A stretch of 64,000 bases of DNA from positions 1 to 64,000 of the forward strand of contig NZ_JAHVDV010000008.1 in assembly GCF_051486985.1 (NCBI RefSeq), given 5' to 3'. The stretch comes from CBFFRJ01 sp051486985. GTDB taxonomy: Bacteria; Pseudomonadota; Gammaproteobacteria; Enterobacterales; Enterobacteriaceae. The notes beneath the pieces are model-generated. The model saw only the letters and a program-made list of their open reading frames with translations. It had not been told where the DNA came from and did not search any database. Positions 21,567-32,644 of the stretch are shown here, piece by piece. The position numbers and the translations under genes are program-made. Within the stretch, counting starts at the first letter, position 1. Each line of letters begins with the position of its first letter.

Positions 21567-21833
21567 ATGAATATCTACACCTTTGATTTTGACGAAATAG
21601 ATGACCAGACGGCGTTTTTTCGTGACTTTTCCCGCCAGCTATCTCTTGAGGGTAACGAGGTCAGTGATTTGGATTCACTCTGGAACACTGTGACAAACGG
21701 GTTACCCTTGCCGGTGGAAATCGAGTTTATCCATCTGCCCGAGAAATTACGCCGACGTTTTGGGGCGTTGATTCTGTTGTTTGATGAGGCAGAAGAGGAG
21801 CTGGAAGGACAGTTGCGTTTCAATATTCGTTGA
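21567..21833 (+). CDS. yhcO: Barstar-family protein YhcO
   Basis: YhcO is a small cytoplasmic protein with the barstar fold (the barnase inhibitor family). No ribonuclease partner is encoded nearby, and its role is unknown. The 88-residue product matches E. coli YhcO (90 residues), with an N-terminal [17 protein letters not shown] near residue 35 and a C-terminal [20 protein letters not shown]. The open frame extends 57 codons upstream, but that part overlaps the dehydrogenase gene; the ATG at 21567 is the conserved start. Confidence 0.92.
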   Translation: MNIYTFDFDEIDDQTAFFRDFSRQLSLEGNEVSDLDSLWNTVTNGLPLPVEIEFIHLPEKLRRRFGALILLFDEAEEELEGQLRFNIR

Positions 21834-21843
21834 CCGACAGGCA

Positions 21844-21869
21844 TAAAAAAGCCCCTGTCATGCAGGGGC
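21844..21869 (-). terminator. Intrinsic terminator of the yhcN-like gene
   Basis: Read on the minus strand, GCCCCTG (21869-21863), a five-base loop and CAGGGGC (21857-21851) are followed by a T run (21850-21845). It lies between the convergent yhcO and yhcN-like genes and serves the latter. Confidence 0.85.
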
Positions 21870-21896
21870 AAGTCGTAGGACATTTACGACGAGGGT

Positions 21897-22160
21897 TTAT
21901 TTATACAGTTCAGCTGTGGCGTGCCAGGTGTCGCCTTCCTGCAATTCGGTTACGCGATAGCTGGAAGCGCCTGCCCGATCGGCTTTAGCTGACAGTTGCT
22001 CACGGATGCTCATGGGTGAACTGGCCGTCTGGGAGATGGAGACACTGCCCATCGGCTGAAGATTTTGTGCCTGGTCGGCGGAGATCTGCGTTGCGGCGCT
22101 GGCACCGAATGAGAGCAGAGAAGCCAGACCAAGGGTAGCGATGATAGTGTTACGTTTCAT
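21897..22160 (-). CDS. YhcN-like DUF1471 periplasmic protein, second copy
   Basis: This is a small secreted protein of the DUF1471 (YhcN/BhsA/McbA) family, whose members respond to acid, peroxide and envelope stress and influence biofilm formation. The 87-residue precursor has a signal peptide of about 22 residues (RNTIIATLGLASLLSFGASA). The mature part ends in WHATAELYK, the same C-terminus as the adjacent yhcN product. About half of the residues agree between the two copies, which are tandem and about 110 bp apart. The upstream copy is closer to E. coli yhcN, so this one is the extra paralogue. Confidence 0.87.
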   Translation of the reverse strand: MKRNTIIATLGLASLLSFGASAATQISADQAQNLQPMGSVSISQTASSPMSIREQLSAKADRAGASSYRVTELQEGDTWHATAELYK

Positions 22161-22273
22161 ATTCTTTCTCCTTAAATCCCAACGGCGAGAAGGGTTAAAC
22201 TGCTATTTTTATGCCTGTGCCGTTGAGCGATCTTTCTTAAAGGTACGTTGGTATAGCGGTGCGTCGGTACAGC

Positions 22274-22537
22274 TTATTTATAGAGTTCAGCCGTGGCATG
22301 CCAGTTGTCACCGGTGCGGGCTTCAATGATGCGGTAAGCTGAGGCACCCTGTTGTTCCGCTTTTTTGTTCAGCTCGGCACGCATATCCATGGGTGAAGAG
22401 CTAATCCCACCGACGGAAATGGTTCCCATAGACTCGCGATTCTGCGCTTGCCCGGCACCAATGGAGTCAGCGGCAAAGGCGCCAAAAGAGAGAACGGAAA
22501 GAACGCTGAGTGCTGCTACAGTAGATTTGATATTCAT
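22274..22537 (-). CDS. yhcN: Stress-response periplasmic protein YhcN
   Basis: YhcN is a DUF1471 protein linked in E. coli to resistance to cytoplasmic acidification and hydrogen peroxide. The 87-residue precursor has a typical signal peptide (about residues 1-22, ending FGAFAAD) and a mature domain with the SSPMDMR segment near residue 47 and the WHATAELYK C-terminus. It is almost identical to E. coli YhcN. A second, more divergent copy follows on the same strand, and argR lies upstream in the same direction after an AT-rich gap. Confidence 0.92.
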   Translation of the reverse strand: MNIKSTVAALSVLSVLSFGAFAADSIGAGQAQNRESMGTISVGGISSSPMDMRAELNKKAEQQGASAYRIIEARTGDNWHATAELYK

Positions 22538-22894
22538 GATATTTGCCTCGTCACATTTTCTTTTGGAGAGTCTTATTTCGTGACCCTCATCACAAAATCA
22601 AGTATACACTAATCACCCGAAAAATTAATACCAGACTAATTATTTCCAATGTAAGTAAGTGGTAAGGAAACGGTTTTTTATATCAAATAATGTATAAAAA
22701 TGACTTTTTACGCCGTTAAAAACCAATAAAATCATTAGGATATTAGGATTTGATTTTTTGTGCGGAATGATAGATTTGGTGAATGTGATGTAGCGTAAAA
22801 TCGCACAATGTGTCAAAAAAATGGCAGGGTGATGACAAAACAGCGATGAACAAGAGGAGCCCCTCGCAGGGGACGAGGGGAGAGAAGTGCCGTG
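22538..22894. promoter_or_regulatory. AT-rich intergenic region, argR 3' hairpin and yhcN promoter
   Basis: No gene is visible in these 357 bp. Near the argR end, CCCCTCG/CGAGGGG (22860-22880, minus sense) makes a stem without a good T run, a weak terminator. The middle (22600-22800) is strikingly AT-rich. On the minus strand GTGTATACT near 22604-22612 is a possible -10 for yhcN, but I cannot assign a convincing -35. Confidence 0.4.
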
Positions 22895-23368
<474 letters not shown>

Positions 23369-23395
23369 TCACCCGTATCAGGTCGTGAAAACTAC

Positions 23396-23429
23396 ATTAT
23401 TATGCATATGGATGAATTTTTATGCAAAT
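23396..23429. promoter_or_regulatory. Pair of ARG boxes at the argR promoter
   Basis: On the minus strand, TTTGCATAAAAATTCATC is followed by ATATGCATAATAATGTA. Each is an imperfect 18-bp palindrome of the ARG-box type, and the spacing resembles the argR operator of E. coli. They begin about 30 bp upstream of argR. Confidence 0.8.
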
Positions 23430-24716
<1,287 letters not shown>

Positions 24717-24761
24717 TGACTGCAGCCACCTGGTGTGCCGCTTGCCATCAGGGGTAAGCAC

Positions 24762-24794
24762 AAAAACCGGAGCCGCATGCGCTCCGGTTTTTTT
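24762..24794. terminator. Bidirectional terminator between mdh and degS
   Basis: AAAAACCGGAGC (24762-24773) and GCTCCGGTTTTT (24781-24792) form a 12-bp stem with T runs in both directions. It serves the convergent mdh and degS genes. Confidence 0.93.
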
Positions 24795-24799
24795 ATGCA

Positions 24800-25867
24800 T
24801 TAGCTGGTCGCCGGATATTCCTGAATGGTGACCTGCAATTTGAGCTTTTTATCTTCCCGCATGACTTCAACCGGAATTTCTGAACCCGGACGTATCTCTG
24901 CAACCTGATCCATGGTTTCCAGCGCGGAAATCGCCGGTTTACCATTTACCGAGACAATAACGTCATTCACCTGAATCCCTGCCTGCGCGGCGGGGCCATC
25001 CGGTGCCACCTCATTAACCACGATGCCCTGGATCTGATCGATAGCGCCACCCTGAGCATGCATTGGGGCTATCTCTCTTCCGCCAATCCCAATGTAGCCA
25101 CGGATCACGCGCCCATCGCGGATAAGCTTATCCATAATCTTCGTGGCAAGCTGGAAGGGGATGGCAAAACCAATCCCTTCCGGCGTTTCACCGTCGTTAC
25201 TCTTATCAAAAGAGAGCGTATTGATTCCCATCAACTCACCCAACGAGTTGACCAGCGCCCCCCCTGAGTTGCCATGGTTGATCGAGGCATCGGTCTGCAG
25301 AAAATTCTGGCGGCCAGAGGGATTCAACCCGATTCGGCCTGTCGCACTGATAATGCCTTGCGTGATGGTCTGCCCAAGGTTGTAGGGGTTGCCAATAGCC
25401 AGTACGACATCACCAATGTGCGGGATGCGTTGCGTATTAATCGGTATCACCGGCAGGCCGCTGGGAGCATTGATTTTTAAAACGGCAATATCGGTAAGGG
25501 TGTCCGACCCGACCAGCAGGGCTTCAAACACCCGGCCATCCTGCAAGGCGACAATAATCTGGTCAGCATCATTGATGACATGCTTGTTGGTAACAATGTA
25601 CCCGCGCTGATCCATGATGACCCCTGAACCCAGGGTACGTATCTCAAGACGATTGTGCGAAGCGTTATTCAGACCCCGGTTGTAAACGTAGACTACCGCA
25701 GGTGCGGCGCGACGCACTGCCGCATTGTAGCTGGCGGGTGTCTCACCTGAGCTATCAAACTGCGGTGTCGATAACATGATTTTTTGACGTAACGAGGGGA
25801 CGGCGGCGAGGATCAGGCCACCGACAATCAAACCGATTACTACCGAGCGTAAGAACTTCAAAAACAT
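24800..25867 (-). CDS. degS: Site-1 protease of the sigma-E envelope stress response
   Basis: DegS is a membrane-anchored periplasmic serine protease. When its PDZ domain binds misfolded porin C-termini, it makes the first cut in RseA and so starts sigma-E release. The 355-residue protein has one N-terminal membrane anchor (residues 5-27), a trypsin-like domain with His96 in TNKHVIND, the catalytic Asp in the TLTDIAVLKIN segment and Ser in GNSGGAL near residue 201, and one PDZ domain (about 255-345). The start MFLKFLRS at 25867 gives the E. coli length; the open frame is 14 codons longer upstream. Confidence 0.96.
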   Translation of the reverse strand: MFLKFLRSVVIGLIVGGLILAAVPSLRQKIMLSTPQFDSSGETPASYNAAVRRAAPAVVYVYNRGLNNASHNRLEIRTLGSGVIMDQRGYIVTNKHVINDADQIIVALQDGRVFEALLVGSDTLTDIAVLKINAPSGLPVIPINTQRIPHIGDVVLAIGNPYNLGQTITQGIISATGRIGLNPSGRQNFLQTDASINHGNSGGALVNSLGELMGINTLSFDKSNDGETPEGIGFAIPFQLATKIMDKLIRDGRVIRGYIGIGGREIAPMHAQGGAIDQIQGIVVNEVAPDGPAAQAGIQVNDVIVSVNGKPAISALETMDQVAEIRPGSEIPVEVMREDKKLKLQVTIQEYPATS

Positions 25868-25958
25868 GATGCGGGCGTCGTTGTTAAGGGATCGGCAGCA
25901 GCATAGCATGAGTTATCCGGACATCACATGCAGCGGTGATGTCCGGGATCGCATTTGC

Positions 25959-27326
25959 TTAACGTAGCAATAAATAAAGCGTTTCGTTGCCGCGAATGAT
26001 TTGTAACGCGATGATGCCGGGTTTGGTTTCCAGTACTTTTCGCATTTCTGCGATAGATTGCACCCGGATACGGTTAATGCCGATTATCACATCATCTTTA
26101 TGTAAACCGGACTGGGCTGCGGCGCTGCTCTTCTCAACGTTTTCAATCGTGATGCCTTTAGTGCCATCTTTGAGCTGACCATCACTAAGGGAGGCGCCCT
26201 CAAGTGCGGGTGAAATCAGCTCTGCGCTGGCCGACGAAGAGGTGCTTTTGTCCAGCGTAACTTCCACATCCAGTGGCTTACCTTCCCGCAACAGGCCCAG
26301 TTTGACTTTGGTCCCCGGCTCAGTTGTCGCGATTCGGGAACGCAGTTCTGCAAAGCTATTCAGAGGCTTGCCGTTAAGGCTCACAATGACGTCACCGGAT
26401 TTGATGCCCGCCTTCGCTGAACCCGAATTGGGCAGCACTTCGCTCACAAAGGCACCGCGCTGGACATTGAGATTAAAGGCTTTGGCGATGTCCGCACTCA
26501 TCTCGGTGCCTTTAATACCCAACAACCCACGTTTGATCTCACCAAACTGGATTAATTGCTGAGAGAGGGTCTGTGCCATATTGCTGGGGATAGCAAATCC
26601 TATACCTACGCTACCGCCGCCCGGGGCAAGAATGGCAGTATTAATACCAATCAGTTCACCATTAAGATTCAGAAGTGCACCGCCGGAGTTTCCCCGGTTG
26701 ATGGAAGCATCGGTCTGGATGAAGTTTTCCAGCCCCTCAAGGTTTAACCCGCTTCGTCCCAGCGCCGAGACGATGCCGGATGTGGCGGTCTGCCCAAGGC
26801 CAAAGGGGTTACCCACGGCGACAACAAAATCGCCCACGCGCAGTTTGTCTGAGTCGGCGATAGCAATCTGCGTAAGGTTAGTTGGATTCTGTAACTGCAG
26901 CAGGGCTATGTCACTCTGATCATCACCACCAATAAGCTTTGCTTCAAATTCACGCCCGTCATTAAGCTGCACATTAATTTTTTGTGCTTCATTGATAACG
27001 TGATTGTTCGTCAGTACGTAACCTTTCGCCGCGTCGATGATGACCCCTGACCCCAGACCTTCAAAAGGTTGAGCCTGTTGATCGGGCAACGCTTCACCGA
27101 AAAATTTCTTTAACTCCTCAGGGACTTTTTGCCCCTGAACCGCCGTACCTTCCACCTGCACGCTGACCACCGCAGGCAGTACTTTCTCCAGCACAGGCGC
27201 AAGGCTTGGCAGCGCCCCCTGGCCTGGAACCTCTGACGGCATTGCCGCCACGGCCGGGAAGGGTGCCGAGAGAGATAACCCGACACTTAACGCTAACGCA
27301 CTCAACAGCAGGGTTTGTTTCTTCAT
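25959..27326 (-). CDS. degQ: Periplasmic serine endoprotease DegQ
   Basis: DegQ is a soluble periplasmic protease and chaperone of the HtrA family that degrades unfolded envelope proteins. The 455-residue precursor has a signal peptide of about 28 residues, a protease domain with His109 in TNNHVINEA, Asp in QSDIALLQL and Ser in GNSGGALL near residue 214, then two PDZ domains (about 260-350 and 365-450). It lies 91 bp upstream of degS in the same direction, the usual degQS pairing; degS is known to have its own promoter in E. coli. Confidence 0.97.
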   Translation of the reverse strand: MKKQTLLLSALALSVGLSLSAPFPAVAAMPSEVPGQGALPSLAPVLEKVLPAVVSVQVEGTAVQGQKVPEELKKFFGEALPDQQAQPFEGLGSGVIIDAAKGYVLTNNHVINEAQKINVQLNDGREFEAKLIGGDDQSDIALLQLQNPTNLTQIAIADSDKLRVGDFVVAVGNPFGLGQTATSGIVSALGRSGLNLEGLENFIQTDASINRGNSGGALLNLNGELIGINTAILAPGGGSVGIGFAIPSNMAQTLSQQLIQFGEIKRGLLGIKGTEMSADIAKAFNLNVQRGAFVSEVLPNSGSAKAGIKSGDVIVSLNGKPLNSFAELRSRIATTEPGTKVKLGLLREGKPLDVEVTLDKSTSSSASAELISPALEGASLSDGQLKDGTKGITIENVEKSSAAAQSGLHKDDVIIGINRIRVQSIAEMRKVLETKPGIIALQIIRGNETLYLLLR

Positions 27327-27498
27327 TGATGCTGGCTCTCGTAACCTAAAGTGAAAGGGGGAAAACGACGTTAAACAGGTTGATGTTATTGAAATTTCAA
27401 CCTGGTAACAATGCGGATATGCCTAAATAATAGCTGGGTTTATTAAGACAGGACGGGCGCAACATGTGCGCCCGTTAAAAATGCAGGATAAAAGAGGA

Positions 27499-27897
27499 TT
27501 ATTTACGGGTCGCGCCACCACGCAGTAAACCCGAAGCCCCTTCGGAGTAATCACGCGGGATTTGCACCGGGGCCTGATCGTTACCGGCTTCAGACTCTGC
27601 CAGACGGTTACGGAACGGGTTTTCTTCAGCGGACATCTCTGGCAACAGGCTGCTGGAGCTTTTCGCCATGTGCTGATAGAGCTGACGATAATCATCCGCC
27701 ATGTTATCCAGTAGCTCTGCGCTGCGCGCGAAGTGGCTCACGAGCTCTTCACGGTACTCTTCAAGCTCAGCTTTGTTCTTTTCCAGCTCGTATTGCAAAG
27801 CCTGCTGCTGACGTAATTTCCGGTTTCCAAAACGCATGGCCACGGCACCAATTATGATACCGACAACTAACCCAATTAGCGCGTATTCCCAGGTCAT
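27499..27897 (-). CDS. zapG: Z-ring associated membrane protein ZapG
   Basis: ZapG (YhcB, DUF1043) is a single-pass inner-membrane protein that links cell division, elongation and envelope synthesis. The 132-residue product has one membrane segment at about residues 4-24 (YALIGLVVGIIIGAVAMRFG), a coiled-coil cytoplasmic part (about 27-75), and a disordered tail ending GLLRGGATRK. The frame is open 15 codons upstream, but the start at MTWEYALIGL gives the E. coli length. It diverges from zapE. Confidence 0.95.
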   Translation of the reverse strand: MTWEYALIGLVVGIIIGAVAMRFGNRKLRQQQALQYELEKNKAELEEYREELVSHFARSAELLDNMADDYRQLYQHMAKSSSSLLPEMSAEENPFRNRLAESEAGNDQAPVQIPRDYSEGASGLLRGGATRK

Positions 27898-28086
27898 GTA
27901 CTTCTCCCATTGTCTTATGATTCCGTAGGGTGGTGGCTGCAAGCGCCTTGCCCACGCCTGATTATGCCACTATAACCGCTAATCGCGCAGAAGTGGAATC
28001 CCGGCGCGGCATCGCGTAGGGTAGAGCGACCTTTTTTTGGTCAACCCTGTGGGCAGGATCGATTTTCAAGGAACAACTTTAACGAT

Positions 28087-29211
28087 ATGCAGAGTCTTTC
28101 CCCAACATCGCGTTATATCAATGCCCTGAACGAGGGTAGCCATCAACCGGATGATGTGCAAAAAGAGGCTGTCACCCGGCTGGATGAAATTTATCAACAG
28201 ATTGTGACTAAAACAGCGGTCGCGCCGGAACCTGGTGGTTTATTGGCAAAATTTGGCAAGCTACTGGGTAAACGTGAACCTGTTATGCACGCGCCGGTGC
28301 GCGGGTTATATATGTGGGGTGGGGTCGGGCGTGGTAAAACCTGGCTGATGGATCTCTTTTACCACAGCCTGCCAGGAACGCGTAAACAGCGGCTTCATTT
28401 TCACCGTTTTATGCTGCGTGTGCATGAAGAACTTTCAGAATTACAAGGGCATAGCGATCCGCTGGAGAGTATTGCCGATCGCTTTAAAGCCGAAACGGAT
28501 GTGCTCTGTTTTGATGAGTTTTTTGTATCAGATATCACGGATGCCATGCTGCTGGGCGGCCTGATGAAAGCGCTGTTTGCCCGTGGTATCACTCTGGTGG
28601 CGACGTCAAACATTCCTCCTGACGAACTTTATCGTAACGGTTTGCAACGGGCGCGTTTTTTGCCGGCCATTGACGCAATTAAACAGCATTGCGACATCAT
28701 GAATGTGGATGCCGGCGTTGATTATCGTCTGCGCACTCTGACGCAGGCGCATCTGTGGCTTTCACCGCTCAATGACGACACCACCCAACATATGGATACG
28801 CTCTGGCAGGCCCTGGCGGGAACGCCGCGCGGGGAGGCTCCCACGCTGGATATTAACCATCGACCTCTGGCGACATTGGGTGTCGAAAATCAGACGCTGG
28901 CCGTCTCTTTTACCACCCTGTGCGTAGAGGCTCGCAGTCAGCATGACTATATTGCCCTCTCTCGCCTGTTCCATACGGTGATGCTGTTTGATGTCCCTGT
29001 GATAACGGCGCGAATGGAAAATGAAGCGCGCCGATTTATCGCTCTGGTTGATGAATTTTATGAGCGCCACGTGAAACTGGTCGTCAGCGCACAAGTGTCA
29101 TTACATGAGATTTACCAGGGCGAGCAGCTTAAATTTGAGTTTCAGCGCTGCTTATCGCGTTTGCAGGAGATGCAAAGTGAGGAGTACCTCAAGCTTCAGC
29201 ATATGCCATAA
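28087..29211 (+). CDS. zapE: Cell division ATPase ZapE
   Basis: ZapE (YhcM) is an AFG1-family ATPase that associates with the division ring during constriction and is needed for growth under oxygen limitation. The 374-residue protein has a Walker A motif in MWGGVGRGKTWLMD near residue 78 and a Walker B in DVLCFDEFFVSDI near residue 139. The arginine-finger region ATSNIPPDELYRNGLQR follows near residue 174. Length agrees with E. coli (375). After it, an inverted repeat (CCAGGC/GCCTGG, near 29251-29274) may end transcription before rplM. Confidence 0.95.
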   Translation: MQSLSPTSRYINALNEGSHQPDDVQKEAVTRLDEIYQQIVTKTAVAPEPGGLLAKFGKLLGKREPVMHAPVRGLYMWGGVGRGKTWLMDLFYHSLPGTRKQRLHFHRFMLRVHEELSELQGHSDPLESIADRFKAETDVLCFDEFFVSDITDAMLLGGLMKALFARGITLVATSNIPPDELYRNGLQRARFLPAIDAIKQHCDIMNVDAGVDYRLRTLTQAHLWLSPLNDDTTQHMDTLWQALAGTPRGEAPTLDINHRPLATLGVENQTLAVSFTTLCVEARSQHDYIALSRLFHTVMLFDVPVITARMENEARRFIALVDEFYERHVKLVVSAQVSLHEIYQGEQLKFEFQRCLSRLQEMQSEEYLKLQHMP

Positions 29212-29313
29212 CTGCCACGCTCTCTTTGGGGAGAGCCGCAGCGGCTGAGGCACCAGGCCGCCCTCCTTGCCTGGCGTAAAAACCCGCTTCGAATCACAAT
29301 TAGGGGTCGATCT

Positions 29314-29927
<614 letters not shown>

Positions 29928-29939
29928 TCGGGATTATAG

Positions 29940-30335
<396 letters not shown>

Positions 30336-30366
30336 TTTGTTCTGCGCAGGCAGAGCGATTGGCGCA

Positions 30367-30393
30367 AAAACCCGGTTTATGCCGGGTTTTTTT
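30367..30393 (+). terminator. Intrinsic terminator of rplM-rpsI
   Basis: AAACCCGG and CCGGGTTT form a stem (about 30368-30389) followed by a run of T. The remaining bases up to sspA (30394-30647) contain no recognised gene and should hold the sspAB promoter; TAAACTATCAT near 30492-30502 is a possible -10 region. Confidence 0.9.
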
Positions 30394-30647
30394 ATGGATA
30401 AAAATCACGTTATCCACAGTAACGAGTTGATTCCCTCTTCTTTTTCAGCATTTCCGGAATCCCCTCACCACAAAGCCTTCAAAATCTGGTAAACTATCAT
30501 CCAATTTTCTGCCCAAATGCCTGGGATTGTTCATTTTTTGTTTGATTTTTGAACGAGAGTGACGGTGCGCGTGGGTAGGTAACTAACATCTGGCCAGTCG
30601 CAGTAGGGCTGGTAGCAGTAAAATTCTGAATATACCTGGAGGTTTTC

Positions 30648-31286
30648 ATGGCTGTCGCTGCCAACAAACGTTCGGTAATGACGCTGTTTTCTGGTCCTGT
30701 TGATATCTATAGCCATCAGGTCCGTATCGTGCTGGCCGAAAAAGGTGTCAGCTTCGAAATTGAACACGTGGAAAAGGATAATCCTCCGCAGGATCTGATT
30801 GACCTCAACCCGAATCAAAGCGTACCGACTTTAGTCGATCGTGAACTCACTCTGTGGGAATCACGCATTATCATGGAATACCTGGATGAGCGTTTCCCGC
30901 ATCCACCTTTAATGCCGGTTTACCCGGTAGCCCGTGGCGAAAGCCGTCTCTACATGCACCGTATCGAGAAAGACTGGTACTCCTTGATGGAAGTCATCAA
31001 GAATACCAGCGGTGCGCAGGCTGATAACGCCCGTCGCCAGCTGCGTGAAGAACTGATGCAGATTGCCCCGGTGTTTGGTCAGAAGCCTTATTTCCTGAGT
31101 GATGAATTCAGCCTCGTGGATTGCTATCTGGCACCGTTGCTGTGGCGTTTACCGGTTCTGGGTATCGAATTGAGCGGTGCAGGTTCTAAAGAGCTGAAAG
31201 GGTATATGACACGCGTATTTGAGCGTGACTCCTTCCTCGCCTCTTTAACTGAACCAGAGCGCGAGATGCGCCTTGGCCGGGGTTAA
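30648..31286 (+). CDS. sspA: Stringent starvation protein A
   Basis: SspA is an RNA-polymerase-associated protein with a glutathione-S-transferase fold. It lowers H-NS levels in stationary phase and supports acid resistance and phage P1 late transcription. The 212-residue protein has the thioredoxin-like N-terminal half (VMTLFSGPVDIYSHQVRIVL) and an all-helical C-terminal half, with the surface residues PHP near 84-86 that are important in E. coli. It has no GST catalytic residue pattern. A GGAGG ribosome-binding site precedes the ATG. sspB follows after 3 bp. Confidence 0.97.
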   Translation: MAVAANKRSVMTLFSGPVDIYSHQVRIVLAEKGVSFEIEHVEKDNPPQDLIDLNPNQSVPTLVDRELTLWESRIIMEYLDERFPHPPLMPVYPVARGESRLYMHRIEKDWYSLMEVIKNTSGAQADNARRQLREELMQIAPVFGQKPYFLSDEFSLVDCYLAPLLWRLPVLGIELSGAGSKELKGYMTRVFERDSFLASLTEPEREMRLGRG

Positions 31287-31289
31287 CTG

Positions 31290-31796
31290 ATGGACTTGTC
31301 GCAACTGACACCGCGTCGTCCTTATCTGCTACGCGCATTTTACGAGTGGCTGCTGGACAACCAGCTCACGCCGCATCTGGTCGTGGACGTCACCTTACCT
31401 GAGGTGCGCGTGCCGATGGAGTATGCGCGTGACGGGCAAATCGTTCTCAACATTGCGCCACGCGCAGTCGGTAATCTTGAGCTGGCCAACGACGAAGTGC
31501 GCTTTAACGCGCGCTTTGGCGGCGTTCCGCGTCAGGTTTCCGTCCCGCTTGCTGCGGTACTGGCGATTTATGCGCGAGAAAACGGTGCCGGTACGATGTT
31601 TGAGCCGGAAGTTGCCTACGACGAAGACGTGGTCAGCCTTAACGATGAAAACGATGCCACGCTCTCTGAAGACGAGGCGGTAACATCGGTAATGTCAGTG
31701 ATTGATGGTGATAAACCCGATCACGAAGACAACAACGATCCTGATGATGATCCCCCACCCCGTGGTGGACGCCCTTCGTTACGCGTCGTGAAGTAA
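31290..31796 (+). CDS. sspB: ClpXP adaptor protein SspB
   Basis: SspB binds the ssrA tag of stalled-translation products and delivers them to the ClpXP protease. The 168-residue protein has a folded tag-binding domain (about residues 1-110, RPYLLRAFYEWLLDNQLTPH), then an acidic flexible linker, and a short C-terminal ClpX-binding motif (RGGRPSLRVVK). Both halves match the E. coli protein. It forms an operon with sspA. A strong terminator follows its stop, shared with the convergent tetR gene. Confidence 0.97.
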   Translation: MDLSQLTPRRPYLLRAFYEWLLDNQLTPHLVVDVTLPEVRVPMEYARDGQIVLNIAPRAVGNLELANDEVRFNARFGGVPRQVSVPLAAVLAIYARENGAGTMFEPEVAYDEDVVSLNDENDATLSEDEAVTSVMSVIDGDKPDHEDNNDPDDDPPPRGGRPSLRVVK

Positions 31797-31803
31797 AATC
31801 CAG

Positions 31804-31830
31804 GCAGGGCCAGCAGGCCCTGCTTTTTTT
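31804..31830 (+). terminator. Intrinsic terminator of sspAB
   Basis: GCAGGGCC (31804-31811), an AGCA loop and GGCCCTGC (31816-31823) are followed by seven T. The T run ends within the stop codon of the convergent tetR-type gene, so this marks the left edge of the accessory cassette. Confidence 0.93.
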
Positions 31831-32479
31831 ATGCCTGCGCGCCTGGCATCAGCCAGCAGGCAATGGTCTCCCGCATCACCTTCCTTCGGACCGCCAGTGC
31901 TTCCGGTCGTTTCAAATCCTGCTGATAAATAATCGATAGCGTTGACTGGTTAATAAGATAGAAAAATCCCAGTGCCGACATAGTGATATTAAGCTGCATC
32001 GCGTCAATTCCGGGCCTGATCGTGCCATCTTCCTGCCCGCGATCGAGAATACGTTGGGTGATCGCAAGCCAGGTGCTGTTAATCGGCACGATGGTATCCA
32101 CCTCTTTGAGGTGGCGAGCTTTCAGCTGGTTCTCGCTGTTAAGCAGCTGAATAAATTCCGGATTTTCGAGGTAGTAATGCCAGGTAAAATCCATCAATTC
32201 GAGTACCGCATCGCGGGCCGGCAAATGATCCAGCTCCAGTGCCGCCTCTTTGGTACGAATATCCTGATATGCCGCCTGTAAAACATGGGTAAAGAGGGTG
32301 TCTTTGTTGTCGAAATAGTAATAGATCAGCTGCTTGTTCACTTTTGCCGTGGCAGCAATCTGATCAATCCTCGCGCCATCGAAACCCTTTTCGGCAAACT
32401 CCTTCTTCGCCGCGTTCAGGATCAGGCATTTTGTGAGATCAGGATCATGTCTGCGCTTTGTTCTTGATTCCCCTTTCAT
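31829..32479 (-). CDS. TetR-family repressor of the accessory operon
   Basis: This is a TetR-family DNA-binding regulator, probably the local repressor of the divergent five-gene operon. The 216-residue protein has the N-terminal helix-turn-helix (ILNAAKKEFAEKGFDGARID, then IAATAKVNKQLIYYYFDNKD) and an alpha-helical ligand domain similar to the RutR-like C-terminal family. The ATG at 32479 has GGAG six bases upstream. The frame extends five codons further to a TTG, but that start has no better ribosome-binding site. Two matching palindromes lie between it and the SDR gene. The ligand is unknown; it is likely to be the substrate or an intermediate of the pathway. Confidence 0.85.
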   Translation of the reverse strand: MKGESRTKRRHDPDLTKCLILNAAKKEFAEKGFDGARIDQIAATAKVNKQLIYYYFDNKDTLFTHVLQAAYQDIRTKEAALELDHLPARDAVLELMDFTWHYYLENPEFIQLLNSENQLKARHLKEVDTIVPINSTWLAITQRILDRGQEDGTIRPGIDAMQLNITMSALGFFYLINQSTLSIIYQQDLKRPEALAVRRKVMRETIACWLMPGAQA

Positions 32480-32521
32480 AGAATCTCCATTCAATTTCTT
32501 GTTTTAATTGTAGTTTTAAAT

Positions 32522-32543
32522 AAATCAACCATCTGGTTGATTT
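32522..32543. promoter_or_regulatory. Candidate TetR operator 1
   Basis: AAATCAACC, a 4-bp centre (ATCT), and GGTTGATTT form a perfect 22-bp palindrome 43 bp upstream of the tetR start. The half-site TCAAC(C/T) recurs in operator 2 with the same 4-bp centre. Confidence 0.7.
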
Positions 32544-32580
32544 TGCGAAGTCGATCATGATTTTAATTTTTGACTCTTCC

Positions 32581-32616
32581 TATACTGATTTGGCAGTTTC
32601 AACTGATTAGTTGAAA
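32581..32616 (+). promoter_or_regulatory. SDR operon promoter -10 and candidate TetR operator 2
   Basis: TATACT at 32581-32586 is a good -10, though its -35 is weak. Just downstream, TTTCAACT, a 4-bp centre (GATT) and AGTTGAAA form a perfect 20-bp palindrome (32597-32616). It would cover the expected transcription start, so a bound repressor should block the operon. It shares the TCAAC half-site and centre length with operator 1. Confidence 0.68.
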
Positions 32617-32644
32617 TCCATCGTTCTCAGCAGGGAGTATCCAC

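Noticed and set aside
22861..22880. Hairpin after argR as a strong terminator
   Set aside because: The stem is present but the following minus-strand sequence is CTCCTCTTG, not a T run.
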